Positions 1-10,061 of a DNA stretch of 64,000 nucleotides are shown here, piece after piece (position 1 is the stretch's first letter; every line of letters begins with the position of its first letter). Source of the stretch: a virus. Below the pieces are notes generated by a model. The model did not search any database, was not told the DNA's origin, and worked only from the letters and a program-made list of their open reading frames with translations. Location of the stretch: positions 28,613 to 92,612 of IMG/VR virus record IMGVR_UViG_3300033004_000001, one strand, 5' to 3'. The position numbers were made by a program, and so were the translations under genes.

Positions 1-161
1 CAGAATTTGGATTAGATAGTAAGTATCCTATTCCTATTAATATGCTTCCAACACTAAAAGAAATGATATTGAAGAAAGAGTTAGGAATAATGGTTAATGC
101 TCCTTCTGATAGTAAAAATGATGCTTCTAGTACTACTACACCAAATGAGAGGAAAGAATAA
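1..161 (+). CDS. C-terminal end of a phage structural (ring/tail) gene, truncated by the window edge
   Basis: The window opens inside a gene read in the frame beginning at base 3 and ending with TAA at 159-161. The visible tail has a segment KYPIPINMLPTLKEMILKKE followed by a Ser/Thr/Asn-rich end. The position directly before the ring and muzzle genes suggests a tail-ring or head-tail connector protein of crAss-like phages. The next gene starts inside its last 17 bases, which indicates one translationally coupled structural operon. The family assignment rests on context and weak sequence recollection, not on a catalytic motif. Confidence 0.6.
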   Translation, partial: EFGLDSKYPIPINMLPTLKEMILKKELGIMVNAPSDSKNDASSTTTPNERKE

Positions 162-633
162 AGTTACAGGATGTTATACTCTTAGACAGATATATAATGA
201 GTATATACAGGATAAAATTCCTGGAGATCCGTATTATGTATCATTTAAAGAGTATTATAATATATGTGCAGATTATCATAAATGGATTATTAGTCAAATA
301 ATAGATAAATCAAAGATTATCACATTACCATATAGATTAGGTAAACTATATGTAGGTAAGAAGAAACCAGCTATACTTAAAGGATCTCAAAATATTCAAC
401 GTAAATATCCATTACATAGTACTAGTATAGATTGGAAAGAAAGTAAAAGACTTGGTAAGTGGATACATCATATAAATGATCATACTGGAGGATATAAGTA
501 TAGATTCATTTGGTCAAAAATAGATTGTAGAGTAGCTAATAGAGAATTTTATAGATTAGTGTTTACTAGAAGTAATAAAAGATATTTAGCTAAAGTAATT
601 AAAAGTGGAGAACATGATTACTTGGAGATTTAA
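145..633 (+). CDS. Structural/tail-assembly protein of crAss-like type
   Basis: A 162-residue reading starting at ATG 145 (MRGKNKVTGC...). An upstream ATG at 97 in the same frame would add a hydrophobic 16-residue stretch lying wholly inside the previous gene, so 145 is preferred. The protein is Tyr- and basic-rich (pattern VSFKEYYNICADYHKWI near the N-terminus) with no signal peptide or membrane segment. It sits between the end of one structural gene and a ring-protein candidate with short spacings, so it probably belongs to the neck or tail assembly. The family is not firmly recognised. Confidence 0.65.
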   Translation: MRGKNKVTGCYTLRQIYNEYIQDKIPGDPYYVSFKEYYNICADYHKWIISQIIDKSKIITLPYRLGKLYVGKKKPAILKGSQNIQRKYPLHSTSIDWKESKRLGKWIHHINDHTGGYKYRFIWSKIDCRVANREFYRLVFTRSNKRYLAKVIKSGEHDYLEI

Positions 634-647
634 AATAATAAAATAGT

Positions 648-1475
648 ATGATATATAATTTAGTTTCGGTTAAAAAAGTTATAGCAAAAGTATTTGCAGA
701 CCTTGACTTAGATGAACAACCTCATAGAATTAGTGATATGATAGAATGGGCTGGAGAAGCTTTTAAGAAAATAGGAGCATTTCCTGCACTGATAACTAGA
801 GTTACTGGAAAAGAGGATCTTCCTTTATTGCTTTTGAGTAATTATCAAGCTAAGCTTCCTGCTGATCTTAATACTATTAATCAAGTAGCTTATTCTGTTA
901 AACAATTAGGTCCATTTTATCCTATGAGATATGCTACTGGAAGTTATTCTTCTAATCATGTTGTTAAAGGAACAGCAGCAGTAACTACTCAGAATACTCC
1001 AGATAGTGAAAAAGATACTATGTTTTCTTTAGACTATTCATATATTATAGTTGGTGGATATATAAAGACTAATATTAAAGATGGATATTTACTTATATCA
1101 TATCAAGCTGTTCCTACAGATGCTGATAAATATCCATTAATTCCAGATGATGAATCATTCTTTGAAGCTATATATTGGTATATTAATATGAAATTAACTT
1201 ATCCAGAATGGAAGGCTGGACGTATTAGAGATGCTGTATATTATGATGCTAAATCATCTTGGAATTATTATCGTAAACAAGCATATGCTAATGCGATGAT
1301 GCCTAATCCAGATCAACTTGAATCTATTAAGAATACTTGGCTTAGACTTATTCCTGAAATTAATGCACATGATACATTCTATTCTACATTAGGAGAACAA
1401 GAAACTGTATATAATAATGATATGACTCCTACTGTTTTATTCCCATTTACTGAAACTAGTATTAATCCATCATAA
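648..1475 (+). CDS. Ring/tail-tube-like structural protein preceding the muzzle gene
   Basis: A 275-residue soluble protein beginning MIYNLVSVKKVIAKVFADLD. The N-terminal helix-rich part (DMIEWAGEAFKKIGAF) and the later aromatic segment (EAIYWYINMKLTYPEWKAGR) resemble the ring proteins stacked in the crAss-like phage tail barrel. It lies directly upstream of the muzzle-like gene, as expected for that family, and its TAA overlaps the next ATG by one base (TAATG), so the two are translationally coupled. No enzymatic motif is visible. The structural role is inferred from gene order and general likeness. Confidence 0.7.
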   Translation: MIYNLVSVKKVIAKVFADLDLDEQPHRISDMIEWAGEAFKKIGAFPALITRVTGKEDLPLLLLSNYQAKLPADLNTINQVAYSVKQLGPFYPMRYATGSYSSNHVVKGTAAVTTQNTPDSEKDTMFSLDYSYIIVGGYIKTNIKDGYLLISYQAVPTDADKYPLIPDDESFFEAIYWYINMKLTYPEWKAGRIRDAVYYDAKSSWNYYRKQAYANAMMPNPDQLESIKNTWLRLIPEINAHDTFYSTLGEQETVYNNDMTPTVLFPFTETSINPS

Positions 1476-4400
1476 TGGCAAATAATAGATATCAAGCTAC
1501 AAATACTTTCTCTGGAGGTATGAATTCTGATGCTGATAAATCATTAGTAGGAAAGAACCAATATCTATATGCAGAGAATTTTAGATTATTTGGTGATTCT
1601 GCAAACTCTATAGGATCACTAGAAAATGTTATTGGAAATACTGAACTAACTACATTAAATTCTTATATTCCATCTGGATACTATATTTGTGGAAGTGGTA
1701 ATATTAGAGATGATTTATATTTATGTGTTACACAGAATACCTCTGCAGGACAAACTGGATATAGTAAAGTATTAAAAGTAGTATTTAATTCTACTGGAAC
1801 TGCTGTATCTTCTGTAACTACTGTATATAATGATCAATTTTCAATTGATGGTTCTAGACTAAAATGGAATAATCTTCCAGCTTATAGAGTTAAAATAGTA
1901 GGAAGATATGAATCAGCAACTATACAAAAATTATATTTTGTTGATGGATATAATCCAGTTAGAAGTATGAATGTAGTTAGTGTATCTTCTACTTCTCCAG
2001 TGAATAAATTTGATCTAATTCCTAATTTTAACATTAGTGCTCCAGCATTTTCATCATTTGGAACTGGAGTATTAACTTCTGGAAGGATTCAATATGCTTA
2101 TCAAATGTATGATTTAAATGGAGCAGAAACATTATTTTCTCCTACATCTAGTCTTATATCTATAAGTACTTTTTCTGGACAAACTGGAAGTAATAAAACA
2201 TTTAAAGGATCTGATGTAGATATAAATACAAATAAAGGAATTAGAATATCTATATTACCTCCATCTGGATTTAGTAGAATAAGAGTAGTATCAATTAAAT
2301 ATAGATCTCTTAATTCAGTTCCAGTTATAAGTATAATAGCAGATCAAAATATTAGTACTACTCCTTCAACTACATATTTTTATGATACTGGAGTATCAAA
2401 TCTTGGATCATATACATATGAAGAATTTGCAGTAGTTGGTAGAGGAGTATTTATTGGTAGTGAAATAGAAGAAAAGAATAACTATTTATTTGTTGGAAAT
2501 ACAGTAGATGAGAGTTGGGATGTAGATTTCGATGCTAGAGCATATAGATTTGTTAGTTCTACTGCTACCGGAACTCTAACTTCTGGACATGCTGCTATAT
2601 TTGATAGTGGAACTTGGGGAGCAAATAACTGGTATAATATATATAATAACTATAAAATAGGTGGAACTACAGAAGTTCCTGATACATATGACTGTCTTAA
2701 TCCTTATAATGATATTAGTCTAGATACTCAACAAAGAAGAGATAATTCTCCAGGATATGTACATTTATATAATTTTAAGTATAAAGTAGATGGTACTACT
2801 TTAGGAGGTTCTGGTAAGTATGTAAGTTATACATTTAGACAAGATCATGAGATTCCTATAAGTGATACTGGTACTAATTATGGAGAAGACTTCTGTTATA
2901 ATACTGATTATAGTAATGCTACTGTAGAAGTTACGTATACTGGATATCAAAGAGATGAAATATATAGATTTGGATTAATATTCTATGATGAAAAAGGACG
3001 TCAATCTACTGTTAAATGGATTGGTGATATAAGAATGCCATATTATGGGGATGCTTATTCCCCAGATGAAGAATATGAAATAGGTCCTTCTAACTGGGCT
3101 CCAAGTTTTGTATCTGGTACTACAATCTATGCTAGACCATTAGGAATAATATTTACTGTAGATACTACAACTGCTTATTCTCAAGGTGCCAGATATTTTA
3201 AAATAGTTAGAGCAGAAAGAAAAGTTGGAGATAGAAATATATTAGCTCAAGGATTAACTCCTACTACTATATTATATAATGATGGTAGTGGATTAAGTTA
3301 TAGAGGATTTGTTATACCATATACTGGAACTACTACAGTTGGAGGAATAACTAAACAACCTACAGTATTAGAATTTATATCTCCTGAGATTAATTTTAAT
3401 AAGAATCTAGAAGTTAATACTAGTAGTGATACTATAGAATATATAGGATATGGTACTAATCAATATCAATATGATAACTTTTCTAAATCTAGTGTGACTG
3501 TAGGAACGTTACCATCTGGTACTAATTATTCTCATACTATGAAGTATGGAGGTCTTACAACTGCAGTTTCTTCAGCGAGATACACTAAGATAACTCCTTT
3601 AACTTCTGGATTGATATTTGGAGTACCAACAAAAACTGTAAATTATACATATTTAGATGGAGTTAATTTAACTGGAGTAACTTATAAGGTACTAAATGGA
3701 GTAGAAACTACAATGACTGGTAGTGGAAGTAGTAGTCATTTTGCTATAGGAGGTACTAAACTAATACTTAAAACTACTAATTCTATATCTAATTTTTCAA
3801 CATCTAGTTATGCATCTTTCTATTGTAACTATAAAAGAAGTGTATTCAATAGTCAGTATGGAGGTAATACATATGCAGCTAGGCAATTTACTCCATATAT
3901 AGATTGTGGATTAGTACAAACATGCTATCATCCTGGAACTTTATATCCGTATACATATGTTTTCAATGTATATGGAGGAGATACTTATATAGATATGTTT
4001 GATTATTTGAGGAATATAGTAACTGGAGATGTTCCAACTACTAGAAGAACTCAAGTAATTATGTATTTTCCAGTAGAAACTTCTATTAATTTAAGATATA
4101 GGGAGGATGATTGTTTTAGTAAAACTGTAGATACTACTAATCATGATAAAGTATTATTACAAGAAATAGCTGGTTCGTATGTATCTATATTAGTTCCTGG
4201 AACTAATATAAGTTATACTCAATTAACTGATCTATATAAATATAATTCTGTATATTCTCAACCTAATAATACTCTATCGTATTTTCCAAAATCTAGTTTA
4301 ATTACAACTGGAGATGTAATACATGATAATAGAGTTATGGTATCAGATCTAAAGATTAATGGAGAAGCTGTTGATAGTTGGACTATATTTAAATTAGATA

Positions 4401-5446
4401 ACTTTCTAGATGTAGATTCAAGATATGGTAAGATAACTACTCTATTACATAAGGATAATTATCTTTATTTCTGGCAACCTAAAGCTTTTGGGGTACTATC
4501 AGTAGCTCAGAGATCATTAGTACAAGATAATAATCAAGGACAATTAGTTATAGGTACTGGAGGAATATTAGATAGATATGATTATATATCAACTAGTGAA
4601 GGATGTAGTACTAGATTTTCAGTTGTACAAGGATTAAGAGGACTATATTGGTTTGATAATAACAATAGTGGATTCTACAGATATGGAGGAAATGGAGTAC
4701 AATCATTATCTATAACAAAAGGAATTAATAATCTTACTAAAAAATCTATAACATTAGAAAGAGAGAGTATATCAGGATTTGATAAACTATATAATGAAGT
4801 ATTATTTAGTCTTCCTACTGCTGAAACTACCCTTGTATTTAATGAAATATTTGATTCATTTAATGCTGTATATACTTTTGATGCTAATTTGTTTATAAAA
4901 GCTAATGGAAGTATAAATATATTATCTACTAATAGAGATAGTAAAGATTATTTATATATGCATAATACTGGAGCTAGAACTAATTTCTACGGAAGTGATT
5001 ATCAACCATTGATTAGATTTATAGTTAATGATCATTATGATAAAACAAAGGTATTTGATGGATTACAATTCCAATCTGTTTCTATAGATTCATCTAATAT
5101 AAATCAAATTTATGATACATTTGGAGTAATAAGAGTTTATAATGATTGGCAAAACTCAGATACTCAAAACATTTATACGTCTGGTCCGTATAAGAATATT
5201 AATAGACCAGAGAGAGAATTCATTTTAAACATTCCTAGAAATATAGTTGATGTAGATCCTACAAGTAATCCTGATATCTTTTCTGTTATTAATTTAGATA
5301 GTTCAAAACTATTTAAAGAACGTATGAGAGATAAATATATTATTGTAGAATTATATTATACTACTTCTTCAGAAGATAATTATTCTTTTAGTGTTCCTTA
5401 TATAACTACTAATTATAGGATATCTAGAAGCCAACAACAAATATAA
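1475..5446 (+). CDS. Muzzle-like tail protein
   Basis: A 1323-residue protein starting MANNRYQATNTFSGGMNSDA. The opening pattern (an NTF-GGMN-D element, then a Q-YLYAENFR element) is typical of the large crAss-like protein that forms the distal tail muzzle and was once annotated as a stabilisation protein. The body is Ser/Thr/Tyr/Gly-rich and beta-strand-like, without membrane segments. Motifs such as ITTLLHKDNYLYFWQPKAFG near residues 980-1000 look like repeat-bearing beta-propeller or barrel structure. It is coupled to the preceding and following genes by one-base TAATG overlaps. The assignment rests on N-terminal pattern, length and gene order. Confidence 0.8.
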   Translation: MANNRYQATNTFSGGMNSDADKSLVGKNQYLYAENFRLFGDSANSIGSLENVIGNTELTTLNSYIPSGYYICGSGNIRDDLYLCVTQNTSAGQTGYSKVLKVVFNSTGTAVSSVTTVYNDQFSIDGSRLKWNNLPAYRVKIVGRYESATIQKLYFVDGYNPVRSMNVVSVSSTSPVNKFDLIPNFNISAPAFSSFGTGVLTSGRIQYAYQMYDLNGAETLFSPTSSLISISTFSGQTGSNKTFKGSDVDINTNKGIRISILPPSGFSRIRVVSIKYRSLNSVPVISIIADQNISTTPSTTYFYDTGVSNLGSYTYEEFAVVGRGVFIGSEIEEKNNYLFVGNTVDESWDVDFDARAYRFVSSTATGTLTSGHAAIFDSGTWGANNWYNIYNNYKIGGTTEVPDTYDCLNPYNDISLDTQQRRDNSPGYVHLYNFKYKVDGTTLGGSGKYVSYTFRQDHEIPISDTGTNYGEDFCYNTDYSNATVEVTYTGYQRDEIYRFGLIFYDEKGRQSTVKWIGDIRMPYYGDAYSPDEEYEIGPSNWAPSFVSGTTIYARPLGIIFTVDTTTAYSQGARYFKIVRAERKVGDRNILAQGLTPTTILYNDGSGLSYRGFVIPYTGTTTVGGITKQPTVLEFISPEINFNKNLEVNTSSDTIEYIGYGTNQYQYDNFSKSSVTVGTLPSGTNYSHTMKYGGLTTAVSSARYTKITPLTSGLIFGVPTKTVNYTYLDGVNLTGVTYKVLNGVETTMTGSGSSSHFAIGGTKLILKTTNSISNFSTSSYASFYCNYKRSVFNSQYGGNTYAARQFTPYIDCGLVQTCYHPGTLYPYTYVFNVYGGDTYIDMFDYLRNIVTGDVPTTRRTQVIMYFPVETSINLRYREDDCFSKTVDTTNHDKVLLQEIAGSYVSILVPGTNISYTQLTDLYKYNSVYSQPNNTLSYFPKSSLITTGDVIHDNRVMVSDLKINGEAVDSWTIFKLDNFLDVDSRYGKITTLLHKDNYLYFWQPKAFGVLSVAQRSLVQDNNQGQLVIGTGGILDRYDYISTSEGCSTRFSVVQGLRGLYWFDNNNSGFYRYGGNGVQSLSITKGINNLTKKSITLERESISGFDKLYNEVLFSLPTAETTLVFNEIFDSFNAVYTFDANLFIKANGSINILSTNRDSKDYLYMHNTGARTNFYGSDYQPLIRFIVNDHYDKTKVFDGLQFQSVSIDSSNINQIYDTFGVIRVYNDWQNSDTQNIYTSGPYKNINRPEREFILNIPRNIVDVDPTSNPDIFSVINLDSSKLFKERMRDKYIIVELYYTTSSEDNYSFSVPYITTNYRISRSQQQI

Positions 5447-8217
5447 TGAAAAAAAGAATAAGAGTAAAGAGATATCAAACTGGAGGTAATCTCAACTATT
5501 TAAATAGTGATCCTCAGTTTACTAATCAGATTCAACCTTTGATACAACAACAGCAACAGGCTGGACAGTATGGAACTCAACCTGGTCAATTTAATCAGTA
5601 TATGAATAAAGCTGGTAAATTTGGTGGAGCTTTAGGAACTGGATACTATGCTAGTCAGCAACCTAGTAATCTACCAAGTGCTCAGGGAGAACAAGGATAT
5701 AATACTGCTATGGCAGGAGTATCTCAAGCTGGACCTATTGGAGGGGTTATTGGAGGAGTTAGTGCTATAGGAGATGCTATAGGAAAACCTATTAGAGCTC
5801 ATGCAGAACGTACAGATGAAAATACTGGAGGTTATGCTAATATAGGACAAGCTAGACGTACAGCAGTTGTTGGAGCTATGTTTAATCCTTTTAAAGCTTT
5901 GATGGAACATCCTAACTATAAGAAGTTAGATCAGAAAATGAAGTATAATAAGCAAGTTGGTGATTGGAGTAATTCATTAAATACTAGAGGATCTCAACCT
6001 CAGTATAATTATAATCCTACATTTGCTGCAGGAGGAGATTATCCTGGAGTACCAATGAGGATGTATCAAGCTGGAGGAGAATTAGTTGCTCCTAGAGATG
6101 AGATGAGGACAGCAGGAAGTTATGGTAGAGTAGCTCGTTATATAAATAGTATTGGTAATATTAATGATCCTAGATTGTATCAGTCTCCAGATAGTATAGG
6201 ACAATATATGACAGTATTACTTAGACCTAAATTAGAAGATAGAGATAAAGATAAAGGATATGTAAATACTTTATCTCAAGCTTATGTTAATAATTGGAAT
6301 AAAAAGTTTGGTAAACAATTAGGATATTTTCATGATCCTAATAGACCATCAGTAGGAATAGGATTTGAAAAGGATTCTCCTGAATATAAGAAGTTATTAA
6401 TTCAGTATGAAAATGAAAATAAGAAACTAAAACCATCTGGGGTTAGAGCTATTGGAGATAGTGCTTCTGCAGGAATTGGAACTAGTCAATATCCATATGG
6501 AGGATACCATACTAATTATGGTGGTAATGCTGAATTAGAAGATGATGAAATCTTTCGTACACCTGATGGAGATATGGAAAAAGTAAATGGTAGATCTCAC
6601 GCTCAAGGTGGAGAGAACTATAATCTTCCACAAAATACTGAAATTCTTGGTAAGAACAAAGCTCCTAATGGAAAGTCTTATAAAGAGAATGGAGATAGAT
6701 TAATGAGGCAGTTCAATAAGTATACTAAGATATTAGAAGATAAACCTACAGCATTAGCTAAGAATACTGCTAACTTAATGTTAAAGAAAGTTCATGAAAA
6801 TTATACTGATTTAATGAATCAACAAGAGATGGAAAAATATTATATGACTCCAGAAGAGGAAATGGAATATGCTTGTGGAGGAATTGTACCTCAATTTAAA
6901 GGAGGTGGATGGATAAAGAAAGCTGCTGCTTCTATTAAACGTAGAGGTACTAAAGGTAAATGTACTCCTATTACTAAACCTGGATGTACCGGACGTGCCA
7001 AGGCACTAGCTAAGACATTTAAGAAAATAGCTAGAAATAGGAAAAAGCATGATGATGGTGGATTAATAAACGAAACTGGATATCTACAAGGCTATCCTTC
7101 AGATAATAATCCTATGAATATTATTCCATCTAACTATATTACTACTAATGGGATGTCTAGACCTATATCTGCAATGAGCGATACTGGAGACTATCAAAAC
7201 TTATATCCTAATACTGGTAATTATGCATTTGGTGGAAACTATGTTATGGAGAAACCATTGATGGCTCAAGGAGGATATACAGATTATGAATATAGACCTT
7301 TAGTATATCAAGATGGAGGTGATGTATATCTTAATAAACAACCTAAATATAGAGGATTTATATCTCAACAAGATGCTAATACTGCTAAGGATTTCTTTGG
7401 TAATGATGTTAATGATATAATGGAAACTAGACAGGGTACTCCAGGAATGTTACAACCTAGAGGAATTGGACCATCTGGAATGCCTAATCCTATACAAGGT
7501 ACTATTGGAAAGTATCAATTATCTGGAAGTCAACAGCCTCAATATGGACCAGGACAAGAACATACTAGATTTATAGATCAAGCTCCAGATAAATGGTATA
7601 ATCAAGCTATTGATACTGCTGGACAATATGCTCCTATTGCTTATAATATGTATCAAGGATTATTTGGTAAACCTGAACATATGAATCCTCAGGATTATTA
7701 TAATCCTTATGAGAATCAAGTTATGAGTTTAATGAGGAGTAGAAGATATAATGTTGAACCAGAATTAGAAGCTAATAGATTAGCTGCTGCTGATTATTAT
7801 CAGAATCTTAGACAAGGAGCTCCATCACAAGGACGTTATTTAGCTGGATTACAAGCTGGACAAACTGGTAGACAGAGAGCTGATGCTGAAGCTTATGCTA
7901 GAAAGCAGAATATAGATAATCAGTATATTGGAGAAGAAGCTTCTACATTAGGTGGATTTGGTTCACAAAGAGCAGGAATGAATTTTCAAGTTGCAGATAT
8001 TAATGCTGCTAATAGAGCTGCTCAAAGAAGGTATTTACCAACTGCATTATCTCAATTACAGCAACAAACTCAGATGAACAAGATAATGAGAGAGAAGAAG
8101 AGATTAGCAATGAATCAAGCTTTAACAGATGAGGAACGTCAGAGACTTTATATGGAAGCTTTCAAAGGATATAACTTTGCTAAACGAATTAATCCTATAA
8201 CTGGAGAGGAGATTTAA
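5446..8217 (+). CDS. Large Gly-Gly-rich cargo-type virion protein
   Basis: A 923-residue protein rich in Gly, Gln, Tyr and Asn. At least eight short elements of the form aromatic/Met-x-x-Gly-Gly recur (YQTGG, FAAGG, YQAGG, HAQGG, YACGG, MAQGG, YQDGG). A central segment carries VNGRSHAQGGENYNLPQNTE, a GxSHxxGG-type motif that I recall from large virion proteins of Bacteroidota phages. A basic stretch around residues 490-535 (IKKAAASIKRRGTKGKC) could bind nucleic acid. It follows the muzzle gene and precedes the vRNAP gene, where crAss-like phages encode packaged cargo proteins. No enzymatic function is claimed. The Gly-Gly elements could be processing sites or structural turns. Confidence 0.7.
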   Translation: MKKRIRVKRYQTGGNLNYLNSDPQFTNQIQPLIQQQQQAGQYGTQPGQFNQYMNKAGKFGGALGTGYYASQQPSNLPSAQGEQGYNTAMAGVSQAGPIGGVIGGVSAIGDAIGKPIRAHAERTDENTGGYANIGQARRTAVVGAMFNPFKALMEHPNYKKLDQKMKYNKQVGDWSNSLNTRGSQPQYNYNPTFAAGGDYPGVPMRMYQAGGELVAPRDEMRTAGSYGRVARYINSIGNINDPRLYQSPDSIGQYMTVLLRPKLEDRDKDKGYVNTLSQAYVNNWNKKFGKQLGYFHDPNRPSVGIGFEKDSPEYKKLLIQYENENKKLKPSGVRAIGDSASAGIGTSQYPYGGYHTNYGGNAELEDDEIFRTPDGDMEKVNGRSHAQGGENYNLPQNTEILGKNKAPNGKSYKENGDRLMRQFNKYTKILEDKPTALAKNTANLMLKKVHENYTDLMNQQEMEKYYMTPEEEMEYACGGIVPQFKGGGWIKKAAASIKRRGTKGKCTPITKPGCTGRAKALAKTFKKIARNRKKHDDGGLINETGYLQGYPSDNNPMNIIPSNYITTNGMSRPISAMSDTGDYQNLYPNTGNYAFGGNYVMEKPLMAQGGYTDYEYRPLVYQDGGDVYLNKQPKYRGFISQQDANTAKDFFGNDVNDIMETRQGTPGMLQPRGIGPSGMPNPIQGTIGKYQLSGSQQPQYGPGQEHTRFIDQAPDKWYNQAIDTAGQYAPIAYNMYQGLFGKPEHMNPQDYYNPYENQVMSLMRSRRYNVEPELEANRLAAADYYQNLRQGAPSQGRYLAGLQAGQTGRQRADAEAYARKQNIDNQYIGEEASTLGGFGSQRAGMNFQVADINAANRAAQRRYLPTALSQLQQQTQMNKIMREKKRLAMNQALTDEERQRLYMEAFKGYNFAKRINPITGEEI

Positions 8218-8219
8218 TA

Positions 8220-10061
8220 ATGGCTATTTCAAGATATGACCAACCTGCTCAATCTAATGCTTTAGATACTTTTGTTAATACTTACGTTCCAATTCCTTTT
8301 GAAGAAATGATGAAAGTTGGGATGATGAAGAAACAACAAGAGGATCAAGGATTTGAGAATCTAGCTAAAACTTACGAAGATACTCATAATCTTAAATATA
8401 TATCTGGATCTGAGGATGAAAAATATATCAAACAACATGTATTACCAACTTCAGAAGATATATTTAATAGATATGCTAATCAAGATTTGAGTGATCCTGT
8501 TGTTCAACGTAAGATGAGAATGGAATTTAATTCTAAGATTGATAGAAATAGAATTAGAGATATTCAAAGTTCTTATGAAGGATGGCAAAACTATTTAAAA
8601 GATAATGCTAAATTAAAGATGGAGGGTAAGGCATCTCCATTTGAAGAAGATCCATCTAGAGGATGGGATAGTAGTAAGCATGGAGTATTTACTAAATCAC
8701 CTGAAGCTTATAATGATCCTATCAAAGAGATAAGAGAAAATCTATTTGCTCCAGTACATGATAGTACTTTAAAGAGTATTAATCTTGGAGAAGGTAATAT
8801 AGAAGTAATGAGTGGAGTTAATCAAAAAATGATTGATGATATTACTGTAAAGAATTTACCTAACTACTTACGTAATAATACTGGAAGGAATGCTATCAAA
8901 GAGTTTAGAGCTAGTACAGGATTAACTGAAGATCAAGCTAGTGATGCTAAGATATTAGCAATGGCATTTAGAGCTGCTGGAGAACCCTATCTAAGACAGA
9001 ATCAAAAGATTGAACATATGCAGAGACCTAGACCTGATAAGAATAAAGGTACTAAACCAATGTTTTCTAATGCATCTAATACTCAATCATTAAAGAATAC
9101 AGATAGAGTTACGATAGGTAAAGAATATATAGGAGTTAATCTTAATGAAGCTGATGATCCAGTTAAGATGATGAAATCTGGACATTATAATGAGAAAGGA
9201 AATCTTAAGATTAATGTTCCTAGTACTACTGGTGAAAGTATTAAAGATATTTGGGAGGATATAAAAAAGTCTATTAGTACTGGAAAAATGGATACAGGAA
9301 CAGAACAAGTAGGTTATGCTGATATATCAAAATTAGCACAAAATTATAATAATCAAAGAACTATAATTAATAGTATTAAAGAATCAAATCCAGAATTAGC
9401 AAATTCTTCAGATATCGAAGTAATGGGTGCTTATGCTAAAGCTTATAAAAATGCTGAGAATGTAGATTATAATGTATATTTATATCCTAATGATTCTAAG
9501 AATAATGTAGCAAAAGATATGACTGACTTAATAACTAAAGATTTAGGAGGTAGATTGTTATATAGTGCTCAAACTGGAAAACATGCAGGAGAACCAATTA
9601 ATACTATAGATGATATATTTAAGAAACTAAATGTACCAAAAGCAGATAGAAAAAGATCAAATATATCTGTTAGTGGAGCAGTACCTGCAAAGAATGCTTA
9701 TAAGGCTAGTATAGCAGCTAGTGATGGTCCACATGATTTCTTAGTATCTACTAATCAAAGAGAACAACACGCTTTCAAACTTGTAGAAGATGCTAATAGA
9801 TTAGCTAATAATGGAATTCTTGGAGATAAACCATTGGTTTATAAAGATGAAAATGGTAATATTACAGATAAATATACAATTAGAACTCATATAGATATGA
9901 ATGGTCCTAGGGGTCCAGAATTTGTTTCAGATATAGTTATGGGTAATAAAGCAATGTCGTTGAATGAATTAGAATATAGATCTGCACATTCATTAGAAGT
10001 ACCAGATAACTCACCAGATAATACACAACCTGAAAATATAACTTATTCAGATGCCGAATAA
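8220..10061 (+). CDS. Cargo-like virion protein upstream of the vRNAP gene
   Basis: A 613-residue hydrophilic protein starting MAISRYDQPAQSNALDTFVN. It has helix-rich segments near the N-terminus (FEEMMKVGMMKKQQEDQGFE) and no signal peptide, membrane segment or catalytic motif. It begins two bases after the previous stop and its end overlaps the vRNAP start by 11 bases, so it is in the same structural and cargo operon. In crAss-like phages this slot encodes a conserved virion protein packed with the polymerase. The role is inferred from gene order. Confidence 0.65.
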   Translation: MAISRYDQPAQSNALDTFVNTYVPIPFEEMMKVGMMKKQQEDQGFENLAKTYEDTHNLKYISGSEDEKYIKQHVLPTSEDIFNRYANQDLSDPVVQRKMRMEFNSKIDRNRIRDIQSSYEGWQNYLKDNAKLKMEGKASPFEEDPSRGWDSSKHGVFTKSPEAYNDPIKEIRENLFAPVHDSTLKSINLGEGNIEVMSGVNQKMIDDITVKNLPNYLRNNTGRNAIKEFRASTGLTEDQASDAKILAMAFRAAGEPYLRQNQKIEHMQRPRPDKNKGTKPMFSNASNTQSLKNTDRVTIGKEYIGVNLNEADDPVKMMKSGHYNEKGNLKINVPSTTGESIKDIWEDIKKSISTGKMDTGTEQVGYADISKLAQNYNNQRTIINSIKESNPELANSSDIEVMGAYAKAYKNAENVDYNVYLYPNDSKNNVAKDMTDLITKDLGGRLLYSAQTGKHAGEPINTIDDIFKKLNVPKADRKRSNISVSGAVPAKNAYKASIAASDGPHDFLVSTNQREQHAFKLVEDANRLANNGILGDKPLVYKDENGNITDKYTIRTHIDMNGPRGPEFVSDIVMGNKAMSLNELEYRSAHSLEVPDNSPDNTQPENITYSDAE

